DNA of 64,000 nt from Hydrogenoanaerobacterium saccharovorans. Its GTDB lineage: Bacteria; Bacillota; Clostridia; Oscillospirales; Ruminococcaceae. Of this stretch, positions 33,329-41,630 are shown in pieces. Below the pieces are notes generated by a model that worked only from the letters and a program-made list of their open reading frames with translations, searched no databases and had not been told where the DNA came from. The translations under genes were made by a program, and so were the position numbers. Position 1 is the first letter of the stretch. Each line of letters begins with the position of its first letter. The DNA lies in assembly GCF_016901815.1 (NCBI RefSeq), contig NZ_JACSNR010000004.1, positions 1-64,000 on the forward strand. Reading direction: 5' to 3'.

Positions 33329-34204
33329 TCAGTGCCGGTTCCGGCGCCGTCTGCGTACAAAGAGCCAGATGAGCAGAATCACCACAGCGGCGGCGATCAG
33401 AAGAAACGGTGCCATCATGGTGAGCGTCATCATCAGATAGGGGCTGCGCAGGGTACTGAAGATGTTCTGGTACCAGTTTTCGTCCACAGTGATCCAGAGA
33501 TCCTCCCCGGGGAGCGCAGCGGAATGGTAGCGGTAGCTTCTCTCCCCCACCTTTTCAAATTCCAGGCTGCTGCCCTTGAGCACCGGCATATCCTCTCCCA
33601 GGGTCAGATTGATGGTCAGGTCCTCGAAGCCATTCCACAGGGCAGCCGGAGTGAGATAATAGCGCAGCTCTCCCCGCTTCTCATTGAAGTCATACCCCGG
33701 ATACCCGCCCAGCGCATAGGTATAGGAAACCACCACATCACAGGTTTCCCCGGGCTCAAAGTCCATTTGGAATGTGACAGTGTCCACCGTCTTATCCCTG
33801 TCCCAGGCGGCGGTTTCCCCACGGGTCAGGACTGCATAGCGCCAGTCCTCGGTCTGAATTCTGGTGTCATAGTGCAAGGCAAAGCTCTCGGCTTCATAGG
33901 GAACCTCCTGCCCGTCTACGGTCACCTGTACGCCGGCATACTCCATATTCGGCGACAGGAACATCGACTGGGTAGCCACCGGCTCATCGGTGGTGTTCTC
34001 CATCTGATAGGTCGCTGTGATCCGGGCCGTCTCACCGTCAATGACAATGTCCAGCACCTCCGAGCGCACCGCAAGGCTCTCATTCTCCTCCAGCGTGACA
34101 GCTGCCCCCATATCCGGTTCTGACGGAGCCGCCATATTGCCGTACGCAATCTGCAGCGACGCCAGGGCTGTCGCCAGCGCCAGAGCCAAACTGAGTTTCT
34201 TCAT
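33329..34204 (-). CDS. Membrane-anchored extracytoplasmic protein, unknown
   Basis: 291 residues from MKKLSLALALA, with AGGAGGGAT upstream; the upstream in-frame start lacks an RBS. A signal peptide ends near AYG-NMAAP. The ectodomain is beta-rich (residues 30-245), resembling Ig-like or DUF4424-like modules (ARITATYQMENTTDEPVATQSMFLSP, DFEPGETCDVVVSYTYALGGYPGYDF). A C-terminal helix (APFLLIAAAVVILLIWLFV) and RRRRRNRH form the anchor. The family assignment is not certain. Confidence 0.75.
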   Translation of the reverse strand: MKKLSLALALATALASLQIAYGNMAAPSEPDMGAAVTLEENESLAVRSEVLDIVIDGETARITATYQMENTTDEPVATQSMFLSPNMEYAGVQVTVDGQEVPYEAESFALHYDTRIQTEDWRYAVLTRGETAAWDRDKTVDTVTFQMDFEPGETCDVVVSYTYALGGYPGYDFNEKRGELRYYLTPAALWNGFEDLTINLTLGEDMPVLKGSSLEFEKVGERSYRYHSAALPGEDLWITVDENWYQNIFSTLRSPYLMMTLTMMAPFLLIAAAVVILLIWLFVRRRRRNRH

Positions 34205-34311
34205 CGTGATCCCTCCTGTCAAAAGTCTGCGCAGTAAGGTTCCTGTGGAGCATACTCCTCTGATTTTATTCTAACACAGTGCCGCAGCCCCTGAAAAGCC
34301 CTGTTTCATCC

Positions 34312-34350
34312 AAAAAAAGCCGGTATATCCCAGCGGACATACCGGCTTTT
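34312..34350 (-). terminator. Terminator of the C69 dipeptidase gene
   Basis: AAAAGCCGGTAT/ATACCGGCTTTT (12 bp) with T7 on the minus strand. Confidence 0.88.
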
Positions 34351-34413
34351 CGGATTTTATGCGGTCTGTCCGGAGATCAGGGACAGTGCGCTGTTCTTCG
34401 ATCTGTGGAAAAC

Positions 34414-35901
34414 TCAGACATTTTCCGGAGGCAGGTACCGGGTGGAGCTGTTCTTGAGAATGCGCTCCTCGCCCAGCTGCTCTACCATCTTCCAGGCCCA
34501 ATCCCAGGCCTTCTGTGCCTGTGCTTCGGTATAGGCCGAGAGCAGTTCCTCCGCCAGCTCCGGAGCCTCCTTCAGCAGGCTGCGGCACTTTTCACGGAAG
34601 GCAGGCTGTTCTGCGTCCCAGGCAGCTTCCAGCTCGTCTGCCGACTTGCGGATAGTCTCATGGGTGCCCTTGTAGTCAAACTCGGTGAAGTACTGCAGAA
34701 CACGGAATGCCCAGAATGCCTTGGACACATCAATATGCAGCTCCTCCTCACCCGGTGCGAAGTGGGTATCCTGGCTGACAGTCACCGGCAGCCACTGATA
34801 GCCCTTCGGAGCCCGCTTGGCGCCCAGGTACCACGGCACATAGGGGCTGATGCACGGCTTGGGAGCCGCGCGCCAGATACAGGTCATTGCCGGCTCTTCC
34901 GCAAACTCGATCACCGAGGATTCCGCTGTCATGGCGTTGCAGAGCGGACAAGGATCACGGTCAATGTGCGGATTGCGCTCATAACCGTTGTTGTAATCGT
35001 CCTCGGTGCCCTCAAAGTGGCTGGACAGCAGACGGCGCAGCTCTGCTACGGTGTACTTCCGGGGTGCCTTGCGGGAGAAGGGACGCCACTCCTCAGGGCG
35101 CTCTCCCAGCAGCATGGGCCAGGTCTGACGGGCACGGATCAGGTTATGTACCTTGTCCGGGCCGTCCTGATAGGCTCTCGCAAAGTCAAAGTCGCTGTAA
35201 TCACCGGGAACAGCAGGCTGATACCAACCATTCTTCATAGCATACTCCACCAGATCCTTGGAGAAGTAGCAGTTCTTGTGCTCAGCGTCTGCGAAATCCA
35301 CCTCATGGATGGTGTAGTTATTGGGGATCATGTAGACATGGTCGTCCGGGATACGCTTGGCAACATACCGGCGGCCTGTGGGAATCTGGAACACCCAGGC
35401 CTCGTTCTTATCGCAGAACTGATAGCTGCGTCCGCTGGTATAACCGAACTCCTCAATCAGGGCGCCGGCAATCTCCACGGCCTCCCGGGCGGAACGGGCA
35501 CGCTCTGCCACCAGACGGCGCAGACCATAGCCGATTCCCATATCCTCGGGCTTTTCCTCGCCGATCCTGCTGGGACGGCAGGCGTTGGAAACCACTGCCA
35601 CACCCCATTCATTTACAAAACAGTCCGCAAAGGAGATGCCGCCCTCACAGCGGAAGTCCGACCACTGATAGGCATAGGTCTCCTCCACCTGGGGGATCAC
35701 ACCCTTGGCATCCGCAAAGCGGATGGTCTCACCGGGCTTATGACGGATACGGGGAACCTTGTGGACCTGGATCACACAGTCGTAGTCATCTTCGTTATGA
35801 GCTACCAGTACATATCCTGTGGCAGAGGCATCCTTGCCGACAATAATAGTGCTGCAGCTGCCTCGGTCCCGGGACGGGGAATATTCATAATCAAATGCCA
35901 T
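34414..35901 (-). CDS. C69-family dipeptidase (PepD-like, Ntn hydrolase)
   Basis: 495 residues from MAFDYEYSPSRD; AAAGGAG is upstream and the longer frame has none. The nucleophile Cys is in GSCSTIIVGKDAS (residue 16), exposed after removal of a short propeptide. VLVAHNEDDYD and NEWGVAVVSNAC are further conserved C69 motifs. RYVAKRIPDDHVYMIPNNYTI is also family-like. C69 enzymes cleave dipeptides in the cytoplasm. Preceded by a promoter and an upstream direct repeat. Confidence 0.93.
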   Translation of the reverse strand: MAFDYEYSPSRDRGSCSTIIVGKDASATGYVLVAHNEDDYDCVIQVHKVPRIRHKPGETIRFADAKGVIPQVEETYAYQWSDFRCEGGISFADCFVNEWGVAVVSNACRPSRIGEEKPEDMGIGYGLRRLVAERARSAREAVEIAGALIEEFGYTSGRSYQFCDKNEAWVFQIPTGRRYVAKRIPDDHVYMIPNNYTIHEVDFADAEHKNCYFSKDLVEYAMKNGWYQPAVPGDYSDFDFARAYQDGPDKVHNLIRARQTWPMLLGERPEEWRPFSRKAPRKYTVAELRRLLSSHFEGTEDDYNNGYERNPHIDRDPCPLCNAMTAESSVIEFAEEPAMTCIWRAAPKPCISPYVPWYLGAKRAPKGYQWLPVTVSQDTHFAPGEEELHIDVSKAFWAFRVLQYFTEFDYKGTHETIRKSADELEAAWDAEQPAFREKCRSLLKEAPELAEELLSAYTEAQAQKAWDWAWKMVEQLGEERILKNSSTRYLPPENV

Positions 35902-35986
35902 GTCAATGAATCTCCTTTCGGCTGTCTGCGTCAAATCCGATACGCATTTTGAATCTATAACAGCCATGAAATTTCAAGTCGTTTCT

Positions 35987-36015
35987 ATCATACTCGATAT
36001 GCGAAGTAAAATCAA
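35987..36015 (-). promoter_or_regulatory. Promoter of the C69 dipeptidase gene
   Basis: TTGATT (36010-36015), 17 nt, TATGAT (35987-35992) on the minus strand; leader about 80 nt. GCAGGATTTT occurs twice just upstream (36024-36033 and 36037-36046). Confidence 0.7.
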
Positions 36016-36133
36016 CACTTTTTGCAGGATTTTTACGCAGGATTTTCGTCATTTTGCTTTCAATATGACGGATAACTTTTATAAAATTGCATTTCACCGC
36101 ATAAGAGCGTCATTTTCTCCCCTGGCACGGCAC

Positions 36134-36175
36134 GCAAAAAAAAGAACCCCCGGAGGAATCCTCCGAGGGCTTTTC
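36134..36175 (-). terminator. Terminator of the ABC importer operon
   Basis: CCCTCGGAGG/CCTCCGGGGG (10 bp, one G-U) with A/T flanks and T8 on the minus strand. Confidence 0.85.
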
Positions 36176-36186
36176 CTTATAGATTA

Positions 36187-36927
36187 TCAGCGATTGGTGA
36201 AGCGGGACAGGAACTCCTGGGTGCGGGGGTTCTGCGGATTGCCGAACACCTCTTCCGAAGTGCCCTCCTCACAGATCACGCCATCCGCCATGAACACCAC
36301 ATGGCTGGACACATCCCGGGCAAAGGCCATCTCATGGGTTACCACGATCATGGTAAGGCCTTCCTCTGCCAGCTGGCGCATAACCGAGAGCACCTCCCCT
36401 ACCATCTGGGGGTCCAGTGCCGAGGTGGGCTCATCAAAGAGCAGCACCTCCGGCTCCATGGCAAGGGCACGCGCAATGGCGACACGCTGCTTCATACCGC
36501 CCGAGAGCTGCCGGGGACGGGCATTTACATAGGGAGCCATTCCCACCTTCTCCAGGAAGCGCATGGCAGTGGCCCGGGCCTCCTCCGGCTTCTTGCCCAG
36601 CACCTTGATGGGGCCGACCATGCAGTTTTCCAGCACAGTCATATTGTTGAACAGATTGAAACTCTGGAATACCATTCCCACCTTGGCACGGTAGGCACAG
36701 GCGTCATTCCCCTTTGCGGAGATGGGCTTGCCGTGGAACAGGATCTCACCGGCAGAAGGACGCTCCAGCAGATTGATGCACCGCAGCAGGGTGGATTTAC
36801 CGCTGCCGGATGCGCCGATGATACTGGTGACATCGCCTTCCCGGACAGTAAAGTCCATATCCCGAAGAACGGTATGGTTTCCGAATGTCTTCTGAAGATG
36901 GCGTACTTCAATGATGGTTTCCGACAT
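36187..36927 (-). CDS. Polar amino-acid ABC transporter ATPase (lysine, inferred)
   Basis: 246 residues from [16 protein letters not shown] with AAGGAGGT; the longer frame reads into the permease gene. Walker A is [10 protein letters not shown]-loop VFQSFNLF, signature [15 protein letters not shown], Walker [14 protein letters not shown]-loop VVTHEM. GlnQ/HisP type. Its start codon overlaps the end region of the permease gene (1 nt apart). The upstream lysine riboswitch makes lysine the likely substrate. Confidence 0.95.
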   Translation of the reverse strand: MSETIIEVRHLQKTFGNHTVLRDMDFTVREGDVTSIIGASGSGKSTLLRCINLLERPSAGEILFHGKPISAKGNDACAYRAKVGMVFQSFNLFNNMTVLENCMVGPIKVLGKKPEEARATAMRFLEKVGMAPYVNARPRQLSGGMKQRVAIARALAMEPEVLLFDEPTSALDPQMVGEVLSVMRQLAEEGLTMIVVTHEMAFARDVSSHVVFMADGVICEEGTSEEVFGNPQNPRTQEFLSRFTNR

Positions 36928-36928
36928 T

Positions 36929-37780
36929 TCACATACCTCCTTCGCTGGTTTCGGGCTGCTCCTGACGGGCACGGTAGTCGGCATTGGTCTCCACCGGGCG
37001 GGGACGGTACTTGGTCATGCCCTCACCCATGAGAGTATCGTTCATGGCAAGGTCATAGCTGTCCGGGCCAGCCATACGGTCCTCGATCACCCGCAGGATT
37101 CTCGAGCAGGTGAAGGTGAGGATAAAGTAGATCACCATGGCAATGGAATAGGCCGGGAAGAACGCATAGGTGGCACCGACGATGCTCTTGACATTGTAGA
37201 ACAGCTCTACAACGCTGATGATCGACAGAACGCAGGTATCCTTGATGTTGATGATCAGGTTGTTGCCGATCTGGGGCATGATATTGCGCAGTGCCTGAGG
37301 CAGAATGACATTGGTCATGATCTGCATGTGATTCATGCCGATGGCCATGGCGCCTTCGGTCTGACCGGGATCGATGGAAAGAATACCGCCCCGGACTGTT
37401 TCCGCCATATAGGCGCCGGTATTGATGGATACAATGAACAGGGCCGCAGTCCAGGTGCCCATGTGGATGTCAAACAGCATGGCTGCGCCATAGTAAATGA
37501 AAGCAGCCTGTACCATCATGGGAGTACCGCGGAAGATCTCTACATAGGCATTGAGCAGAGCCTTGAAGAAGCCTACCACTGCCCAGTGCACCGGATTCTC
37601 CTGGCGGTTGGTGGGGATTGTCTGCACAATGCCCACCGCAAAGCCGATCACACAGCCGATGGCTGTGGAGATCACTGCGATCACCATGGTTTTCCACGCA
37701 CCCGAAAGGAGCATGGAGCCGTATTCATTCAGAATATATGCCACCCAGCCGAAAAAGTCATTCGCCTCAGGGAGTGCCAT
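36929..37780 (-). CDS. Polar amino-acid ABC transporter permease (lysine, inferred)
   Basis: 283 residues, about five helices. The HisMQ-type core has [50 protein letters not shown], and the ATPase-contact EAA-like loop [31 protein letters not shown]. The cytoplasmic tail is unusually long and hydrophilic (about 40 residues). One permease gene only, so probably a homodimer. Middle gene of the importer operon. Confidence 0.94.
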   Translation of the reverse strand: MALPEANDFFGWVAYILNEYGSMLLSGAWKTMVIAVISTAIGCVIGFAVGIVQTIPTNRQENPVHWAVVGFFKALLNAYVEIFRGTPMMVQAAFIYYGAAMLFDIHMGTWTAALFIVSINTGAYMAETVRGGILSIDPGQTEGAMAIGMNHMQIMTNVILPQALRNIMPQIGNNLIINIKDTCVLSIISVVELFYNVKSIVGATYAFFPAYSIAMVIYFILTFTCSRILRVIEDRMAGPDSYDLAMNDTLMGEGMTKYRPRPVETNADYRARQEQPETSEGGM

Positions 37781-37813
37781 AGGATTTTCCCTCCTAATCT
37801 AAATTGCGCCGGA

Positions 37814-38677
37814 TCACTTGCTCAGCGGCTGAACGCTGATTGCCTGATCCATCAGTTCAGTAAAGTCCTCTTCTGTCATAGTGGAGAGTACGCTGTCCAG
37901 TTTCTCCTTGAGCTCAGTGTTACCCTTCTTGAGAGAGATACCGATGTTGATATCTTCATCCGAAACCTCGAACTCACCCTCGGTGCCGGTGAAGTCCAGC
38001 ATGGTGAAGTCAGAGTAAGCAACGCAGGCTGCCAGACCAGTGGGCTTATCGGTTACCACGATGTCGCAGGTGCCGCTGTTCAGAGCAACCAGCATAGCCG
38101 GAGCATCTGCCTGAGCCGGCAGGATATTGGCGTCCGGGATCTGGGGCAGGCAGTTGTTGTACCAGATGGTGTTCATCTGGCTGGTGGCAGTGGCACCGCT
38201 GAGATCTGCTACGCTGGCAGCCGAAGCATATTGGGAATCCGACTTGGTCAGAGTGACGATGGTAGCATAGAAGTAGGGCTCAGTGAAGTCCACCTGCTGC
38301 ATACGGTCTGCGGTAATGGACTGACCAGCGATAACACAGTCCACTGTACCGGACTGTACAGCCGGGATCAGGCTGTCCCAGTCGCTCTTGACAATCTCCA
38401 GCTCCACGCCCAGTTCCTCAGCCAGCTTCTTGGCAATGATCACATCATAGCCGTTGGCATAGTTATTGGAATCCTTGATCGGCACAGCGCCATTGGAATC
38501 ATCGGCCTGAGTCCAGTTGTAAGGGGCGTAGGCACATTCCATGGCAACGGTCAGGACGCCGTCCTCCAGGCCGCTCTTGGCAGCAGTGCTGCTCTCTTCC
38601 CCGCCGGAGCAAGCGGTCAGGCCCAGGGTCATCAGTGCGGCCAGTGCCGCTGCGGACAGTCTTCTTGCAATACTCAT
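37814..38677 (-). CDS. Amino-acid ABC transporter substrate-binding lipoprotein (lysine, inferred)
   Basis: 287 residues. Lipobox LGLTAC-SG, then a family 3 solute-binding fold (LTVAMECAYAPYNWTQ, NGYDVIIAKKLAEELG, DWDSLIPAVQSGTVDCVIAGQSITADRMQQVDFTEPYF, DIVVTDKPTGLA). The inserted DDSNGAVPIKDSNNYA loop resembles arginine/lysine/histidine binders. First gene of the operon, directly after the lysine riboswitch. Confidence 0.94.
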   Translation of the reverse strand: MSIARRLSAAALAALMTLGLTACSGGEESSTAAKSGLEDGVLTVAMECAYAPYNWTQADDSNGAVPIKDSNNYANGYDVIIAKKLAEELGVELEIVKSDWDSLIPAVQSGTVDCVIAGQSITADRMQQVDFTEPYFYATIVTLTKSDSQYASAASVADLSGATATSQMNTIWYNNCLPQIPDANILPAQADAPAMLVALNSGTCDIVVTDKPTGLAACVAYSDFTMLDFTGTEGEFEVSDEDINIGISLKKGNTELKEKLDSVLSTMTEEDFTELMDQAISVQPLSK

Positions 38678-38726
38678 GTCAGTTTCTCCTTTTCATTCTC
38701 ACTTGGTGGTTCCCCATGGTCCAGTC

Positions 38727-38771
38727 AAAAAGAAAAGACCATGGCGCAGTCCCGTGAGACGCTCCATGGCC
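38727..38771 (-). terminator. Riboswitch expression-platform terminator
   Basis: On the minus strand GGCCATGG...CCATGGTC pairs around a 19-nt interior, then TTTTCTTTTT. It lies between the lysine aptamer and the binding-protein gene. A third CCATGG at 38714-38719, near the RBS, could compete for the same strand. Confidence 0.7.
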
Positions 38772-38840
38772 TGTGAAATACAAAAGCTCCCGCTGCGGAA
38801 AATCCACAGCCAGATGATACATCACAAGTGTAGGAATGGT

Positions 38841-38897
38841 AGCGCTTCACAGATGCACCGCTGAAAGGGCTCACCCGTCAGCAGCGCTTCACAGATG
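38841..38897 (-). repeat. 15-nt direct repeat in the riboswitch 3' region
   Basis: AGCGCTTCACAGATG (+ strand) occurs at 38841-38855 and 38883-38897. The second copy is the aptamer's last hairpin and closing strand. The first lies in the expression platform and continues into GGTAGCG context that could pair with the aptamer 5' strand. Confidence 0.8.
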
Positions 38898-39048
38898 TGA
38901 CAGTCCGTCAGATCTTATTCTGACGGCCCAACGAAACAGCGGATCGTCCTCTGCTTCATTTCGGCGGCTGACACCTTTCCCACAGACGGCTGACGATCCA
39001 GCTTTTACTGTCTGCGGTACTCATTACAAACCGCGCCTCTACCTGATG
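38876..39048 (-). promoter_or_regulatory. Lysine riboswitch (L-box) aptamer
   Basis: The minus strand contains the L-box landmarks in order: GGTAGAGGCGCGG, ATGAGTA, AAAGCTGG, GGGAAAGG, CCGCCGAA, GTTGGGCCGTC, and GACTGTCA. A short hairpin and a strand able to re-pair with the 5' CATCAGG/GTAG segment follow. Bound lysine should favour the downstream terminator and shut off the importer genes. This is strong evidence for a lysine transport operon. Confidence 0.92.
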
Positions 39049-39055
39049 TTTGTTC

Positions 39056-39084
39056 ATTCTATCACAGAACATTCACATTGTCAA
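39056..39084 (-). promoter_or_regulatory. Promoter of the lysine importer operon
   Basis: Perfect TTGACA (39079-39084), 17 nt, TAGAAT (39056-39061) on the minus strand, just before the riboswitch. Confidence 0.88.
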
Positions 39085-39134
39085 CTGTCTGTTTACAAAA
39101 AATGTCCGTTTTATGCCCTTTTCCGGGGTTTCCC

Positions 39135-39163
39135 TTGCATTCTTCCGCAAAAATCCCTACAAT
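39135..39163 (+). promoter_or_regulatory. Promoter of the S41 peptidase gene
   Basis: TTGCAT (39135-39140), 17 nt, TACAAT (39158-39163), 31 nt before the ATG. Confidence 0.7.
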
Positions 39164-39194
39164 AAAATCAGAATTTCTTTGCCGGAGGCCATAT

Positions 39195-40454
39195 ATGAAA
39201 CGCTCCCTGAAACTCCTCACAGCCGGTCTGTGCGTCCTTGGACTGACCGCTGCTGCCGCCTTTGGGTTCCTGCGTTACCAGAACCAGCGCACCCAGACCA
39301 TCCTGGGGCTTACTACCGAACAGAAGCTCCAGGACTTCGATGCGCTCTGCACCCTGCTCGACCGGAACTATCCCTTCTGGAAGGAGGCAGAACAGGCCGG
39401 ACTGAACCGTTCAGAGCTGTACCAGTCAGCCCGGGAGGAAATCGCCCGAACTGACACCGATATTGCCTATTTCAAGGAGATCGGGCAGTTCCTGGGTGAA
39501 TTCCAGGGGCTGGGGCATCTCTCGGTCCTGGACGGGAGCATGTACCGGCTGTACCTGGACACGCTGGACAGCGGCAGTTCCCTGCTCTCGGACCGGGAGC
39601 AGGACTCCATCGCAATGATCCGCTCGGTGCTGGAATCCCCGAAGGTACAGCACACATACAGTCTGCTGGATCAGAGCCATACAGGATTCCGCAGTACCAT
39701 CGGGCTCAAGGCAGAGTATCAGAGCGGAGCGGAAAATTCCGTCCCGGCTGCTGAATCCTCCGGCATCACCTCTGAAATCCTGGCGGACGGCAATGCCGCC
39801 TACCTGAAGATCGACAGCTTTGCGCTCACCGGCTACGAAGCGGCCCGGACAGAGCTGGAAAGCTTCTTTGCCGAGATCCGGCAGGTATCCAATCTGATCA
39901 TCGATCTGCGCGGCAACGGCGGCGGCAGTGACCGGTACTGGGAAGATCTGCTGGTGCGCCCCAATGCCGCCCGGCTGCTGCACTCCGAGCGGTGGTACCT
40001 GCTGAACCTCACCGAGGAGACCCGGGCCTACCTTGACACCCTCGGCCTGACTGCCCAGGAAATCTCCGCGCTGCCGGACAATTTGCAGCCGGCTGCGGAG
40101 GGCTTCACCCACTGCGTCTGCGGCGTCACTGAGTTTGAGCCTGCCTCCTCTCCCTACCCCGGGAAGATCTGGGTGCTGGTGGACGAAGGTGTCTACTCCG
40201 CCTCGGAGAATTTTGCAGCCTTCTGCAAGAATACCGGCTTTGCAACGCTGGTGGGCGAACCCACCGGCGGCGATGGCGGAATCGCTGACCCCATGCTGTT
40301 TGCTCTGCCGGAAAGCGGGCTGGTGGTGCGGTTCAGCGTATTTTACGGGCTGAACGCCGACGGCAGCGGCAATGAAGCAGCAGGCACCCAGCCGGATTAT
40401 ACCGTTTCCGAGGGGGACGATGCTCTTGCCAGCTGTCTCTCCCTCATCGGCTGA
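39195..40454 (+). CDS. S41-family peptidase, membrane-anchored
   Basis: 419 residues from MKRSLKLLTAGLC; GCCGGAGG is upstream and the longer frame has no RBS. An uncleaved signal or membrane helix (residues 5-25) is followed by a helical region. The S41 core has AYLKIDSFALTGYE, NLIIDLRGNGGG, and WVLVDEGVYSASENFAAFCKNTGFATLVGEPTGGDGG. Ser of YSASE is the likely nucleophile. The Lys of CtpA-type enzymes (GxGK) is absent, so it belongs with the Lys-independent S41 group. No PDZ domain is evident. Substrate unknown. Confidence 0.88.
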   Translation: MKRSLKLLTAGLCVLGLTAAAAFGFLRYQNQRTQTILGLTTEQKLQDFDALCTLLDRNYPFWKEAEQAGLNRSELYQSAREEIARTDTDIAYFKEIGQFLGEFQGLGHLSVLDGSMYRLYLDTLDSGSSLLSDREQDSIAMIRSVLESPKVQHTYSLLDQSHTGFRSTIGLKAEYQSGAENSVPAAESSGITSEILADGNAAYLKIDSFALTGYEAARTELESFFAEIRQVSNLIIDLRGNGGGSDRYWEDLLVRPNAARLLHSERWYLLNLTEETRAYLDTLGLTAQEISALPDNLQPAAEGFTHCVCGVTEFEPASSPYPGKIWVLVDEGVYSASENFAAFCKNTGFATLVGEPTGGDGGIADPMLFALPESGLVVRFSVFYGLNADGSGNEAAGTQPDYTVSEGDDALASCLSLIG

Positions 40455-40514
40455 GAAGCCAGTGCAGACCCTCCTGCAAAATACACAAATTTTTAACACA
40501 GTACAGCGAAAATA

Positions 40515-40523
40515 TGATATAAT
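40515..40523 (+). promoter_or_regulatory. Extended -10 promoter of the zinc-ribbon gene
   Basis: TGATATAAT (TGn-TATAAT) without a good -35 box, about 100 nt before the ATG. Confidence 0.6.
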
Positions 40524-40620
40524 AGCCTCAGCAGGCCGGTATTTGCCGTCTGCCCTTCAGTCCTTTGTACAGGCTACTGAAACATGATTTTTGCCTTTTA
40601 ATATCGGGGAGGTTTTTAAT

Positions 40621-41007
40621 ATGAAAAGTATCAAGCCCGGCCGCGGTCCTTCCATGATGGGCGGTATCTCCGCTCTGTTCGCCGCTCTGTTCGGTGTGTT
40701 CTGGATCATCGTTGTTCTGCAGAGCGGCGGCGGATTTTTCGCTTTCTTCGGCGTGATCTTCATTGCCATGGCTCTCGTTCAGGCCTGGTACAACTTCCAT
40801 AACGCCAGCCAGAAAGACCGGTTTTCCAGCTTCGATATTGTGGACTCCCGGGAGGAAATGGACCCTCTGGACCCCCGGTATGCCGGTCAGGACGATATTC
40901 CTGTGCGCAGCAGTGATTCCGACGCCCCTCGGTTCTGTCCCTACTGCGGAGCCGAACTCCAGTCGGACTATCTGTACTGTCCCGAGTGCGGCAAAAAGCT
41001 GCGCTGA
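40621..41007 (+). CDS. Small membrane protein with C-terminal zinc ribbon
   Basis: 128 residues from MKSIKPGRGPSMMGG with GGGGAGG upstream; an upstream in-frame ATG lacks an RBS. Two membrane helices (GISALFAALFGVFWIIVVLQ and FFAFFGVIFIAMALVQAWY) are followed by a cytoplasmic linker and a zinc ribbon CPYCGAELQ...CPECGKKL. Zinc-ribbon membrane proteins of this size are common and uncharacterised in Clostridia. Next gene, 40 nt on, is an XRE regulator. Confidence 0.78.
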   Translation: MKSIKPGRGPSMMGGISALFAALFGVFWIIVVLQSGGGFFAFFGVIFIAMALVQAWYNFHNASQKDRFSSFDIVDSREEMDPLDPRYAGQDDIPVRSSDSDAPRFCPYCGAELQSDYLYCPECGKKLR

Positions 41008-41047
41008 CTGTCGTTTTGACTGATCCTGATTCCGGAGGTGTTCTGTT

Positions 41048-41281
41048 GTGACTGCGTCCCATCGGGTGGGCCGGATTCTGCGCCGGTACCGCCTGGAACA
41101 CCATCTCTCCCAGGAAGCCATGGCTGACCTTTGTGAGATCAGCACCCGGCACTACTGTGATCTGGAAAACGGCTGCACCAATCCCAAGCTCGATACGGTA
41201 GAGCGTGTATTTGATGCGCTCCATCTGAGTTTCTGTCTTCTGGACCGTCCGGACTTCCACTGTACGGAAGAGGAGATTTGA
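41048..41281 (+). CDS. Short XRE-family HTH protein
   Basis: 77 residues from a GTG start, 10 nt after TCCGGAGGT. Almost the whole protein is one Cro/CI HTH (VGRILRRYRLEHHLSQEAMADLCEISTRHYCDLENGCTNPKLDTVERVFDAL). There is no effector domain. It probably regulates locally, perhaps with the zinc-ribbon gene; no operator can be assigned. Confidence 0.82.
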   Translation: MTASHRVGRILRRYRLEHHLSQEAMADLCEISTRHYCDLENGCTNPKLDTVERVFDALHLSFCLLDRPDFHCTEEEI

Positions 41282-41282
41282 T

Positions 41283-41311
41283 TTGCATTTCCCACCGAAG
41301 TGTGCGATAAT
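41283..41311 (+). promoter_or_regulatory. Promoter of the glmS transcript
   Basis: TTGCAT (41283-41288), 17 nt, GATAAT (41306-41311). It overlaps the last codons and stop of the XRE gene. Confidence 0.6.
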
Positions 41312-41400
41312 GAATAAAATCCATCAAAGGAGGTGACTGCGGACAGCAAAGGACAGTTTCATCAATGGAGGTGACCATCAACAGACAGACTAACAAACAT

Positions 41401-41540
41401 CAAAGCGCCAGAACCTGTATGGTTGACGAGGCGGGAGGAGTATCGAACGATTCGGCGGGTGCCTCCCCGCTCGGTTCCGGAGCGCAGGACAGCGGACAAA
41501 ACCTTTGGGAAACCAAACCGACAGAACCCTGTCCACGGAA
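41401..41540 (+). ncRNA. glmS self-cleaving ribozyme-riboswitch
   Basis: The core matches the glmS ribozyme: AAAGCGCCAGAACC, GGTTGACGAGG, GAGTATCGAAC, GATTCGGCGGGTGCC, with CGGGAGG/CCTCCCCG closing a core helix. The P3/P4 region follows (CGGTTCCGGAGCGCAGG...GAAACC). Expected cleavage is between A41404 and G41405, triggered by glucosamine-6-phosphate. It ends about 90 nt before glmS. The outer stem limits are approximate. Confidence 0.93.
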
Positions 41541-41630
41541 CACATATCAGCCGGTTTCCCGGCATAAAAATGAATTTGAAATCGCTTTATATATGTGAAC
41601 TTTCAAAACTGAATAAGGAGTAATACGATT

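Noticed and set aside
38678-39060. T-box leader before the importer
   Set aside because: The sequence lacks the T-box TGGNACCGCG element and matches the lysine riboswitch in all main motifs.
41365-41598. 77-residue open frame across the glmS ribozyme
   Set aside because: It runs through the catalytic core and would be cut by ribozyme cleavage; its sequence is explained by the RNA.
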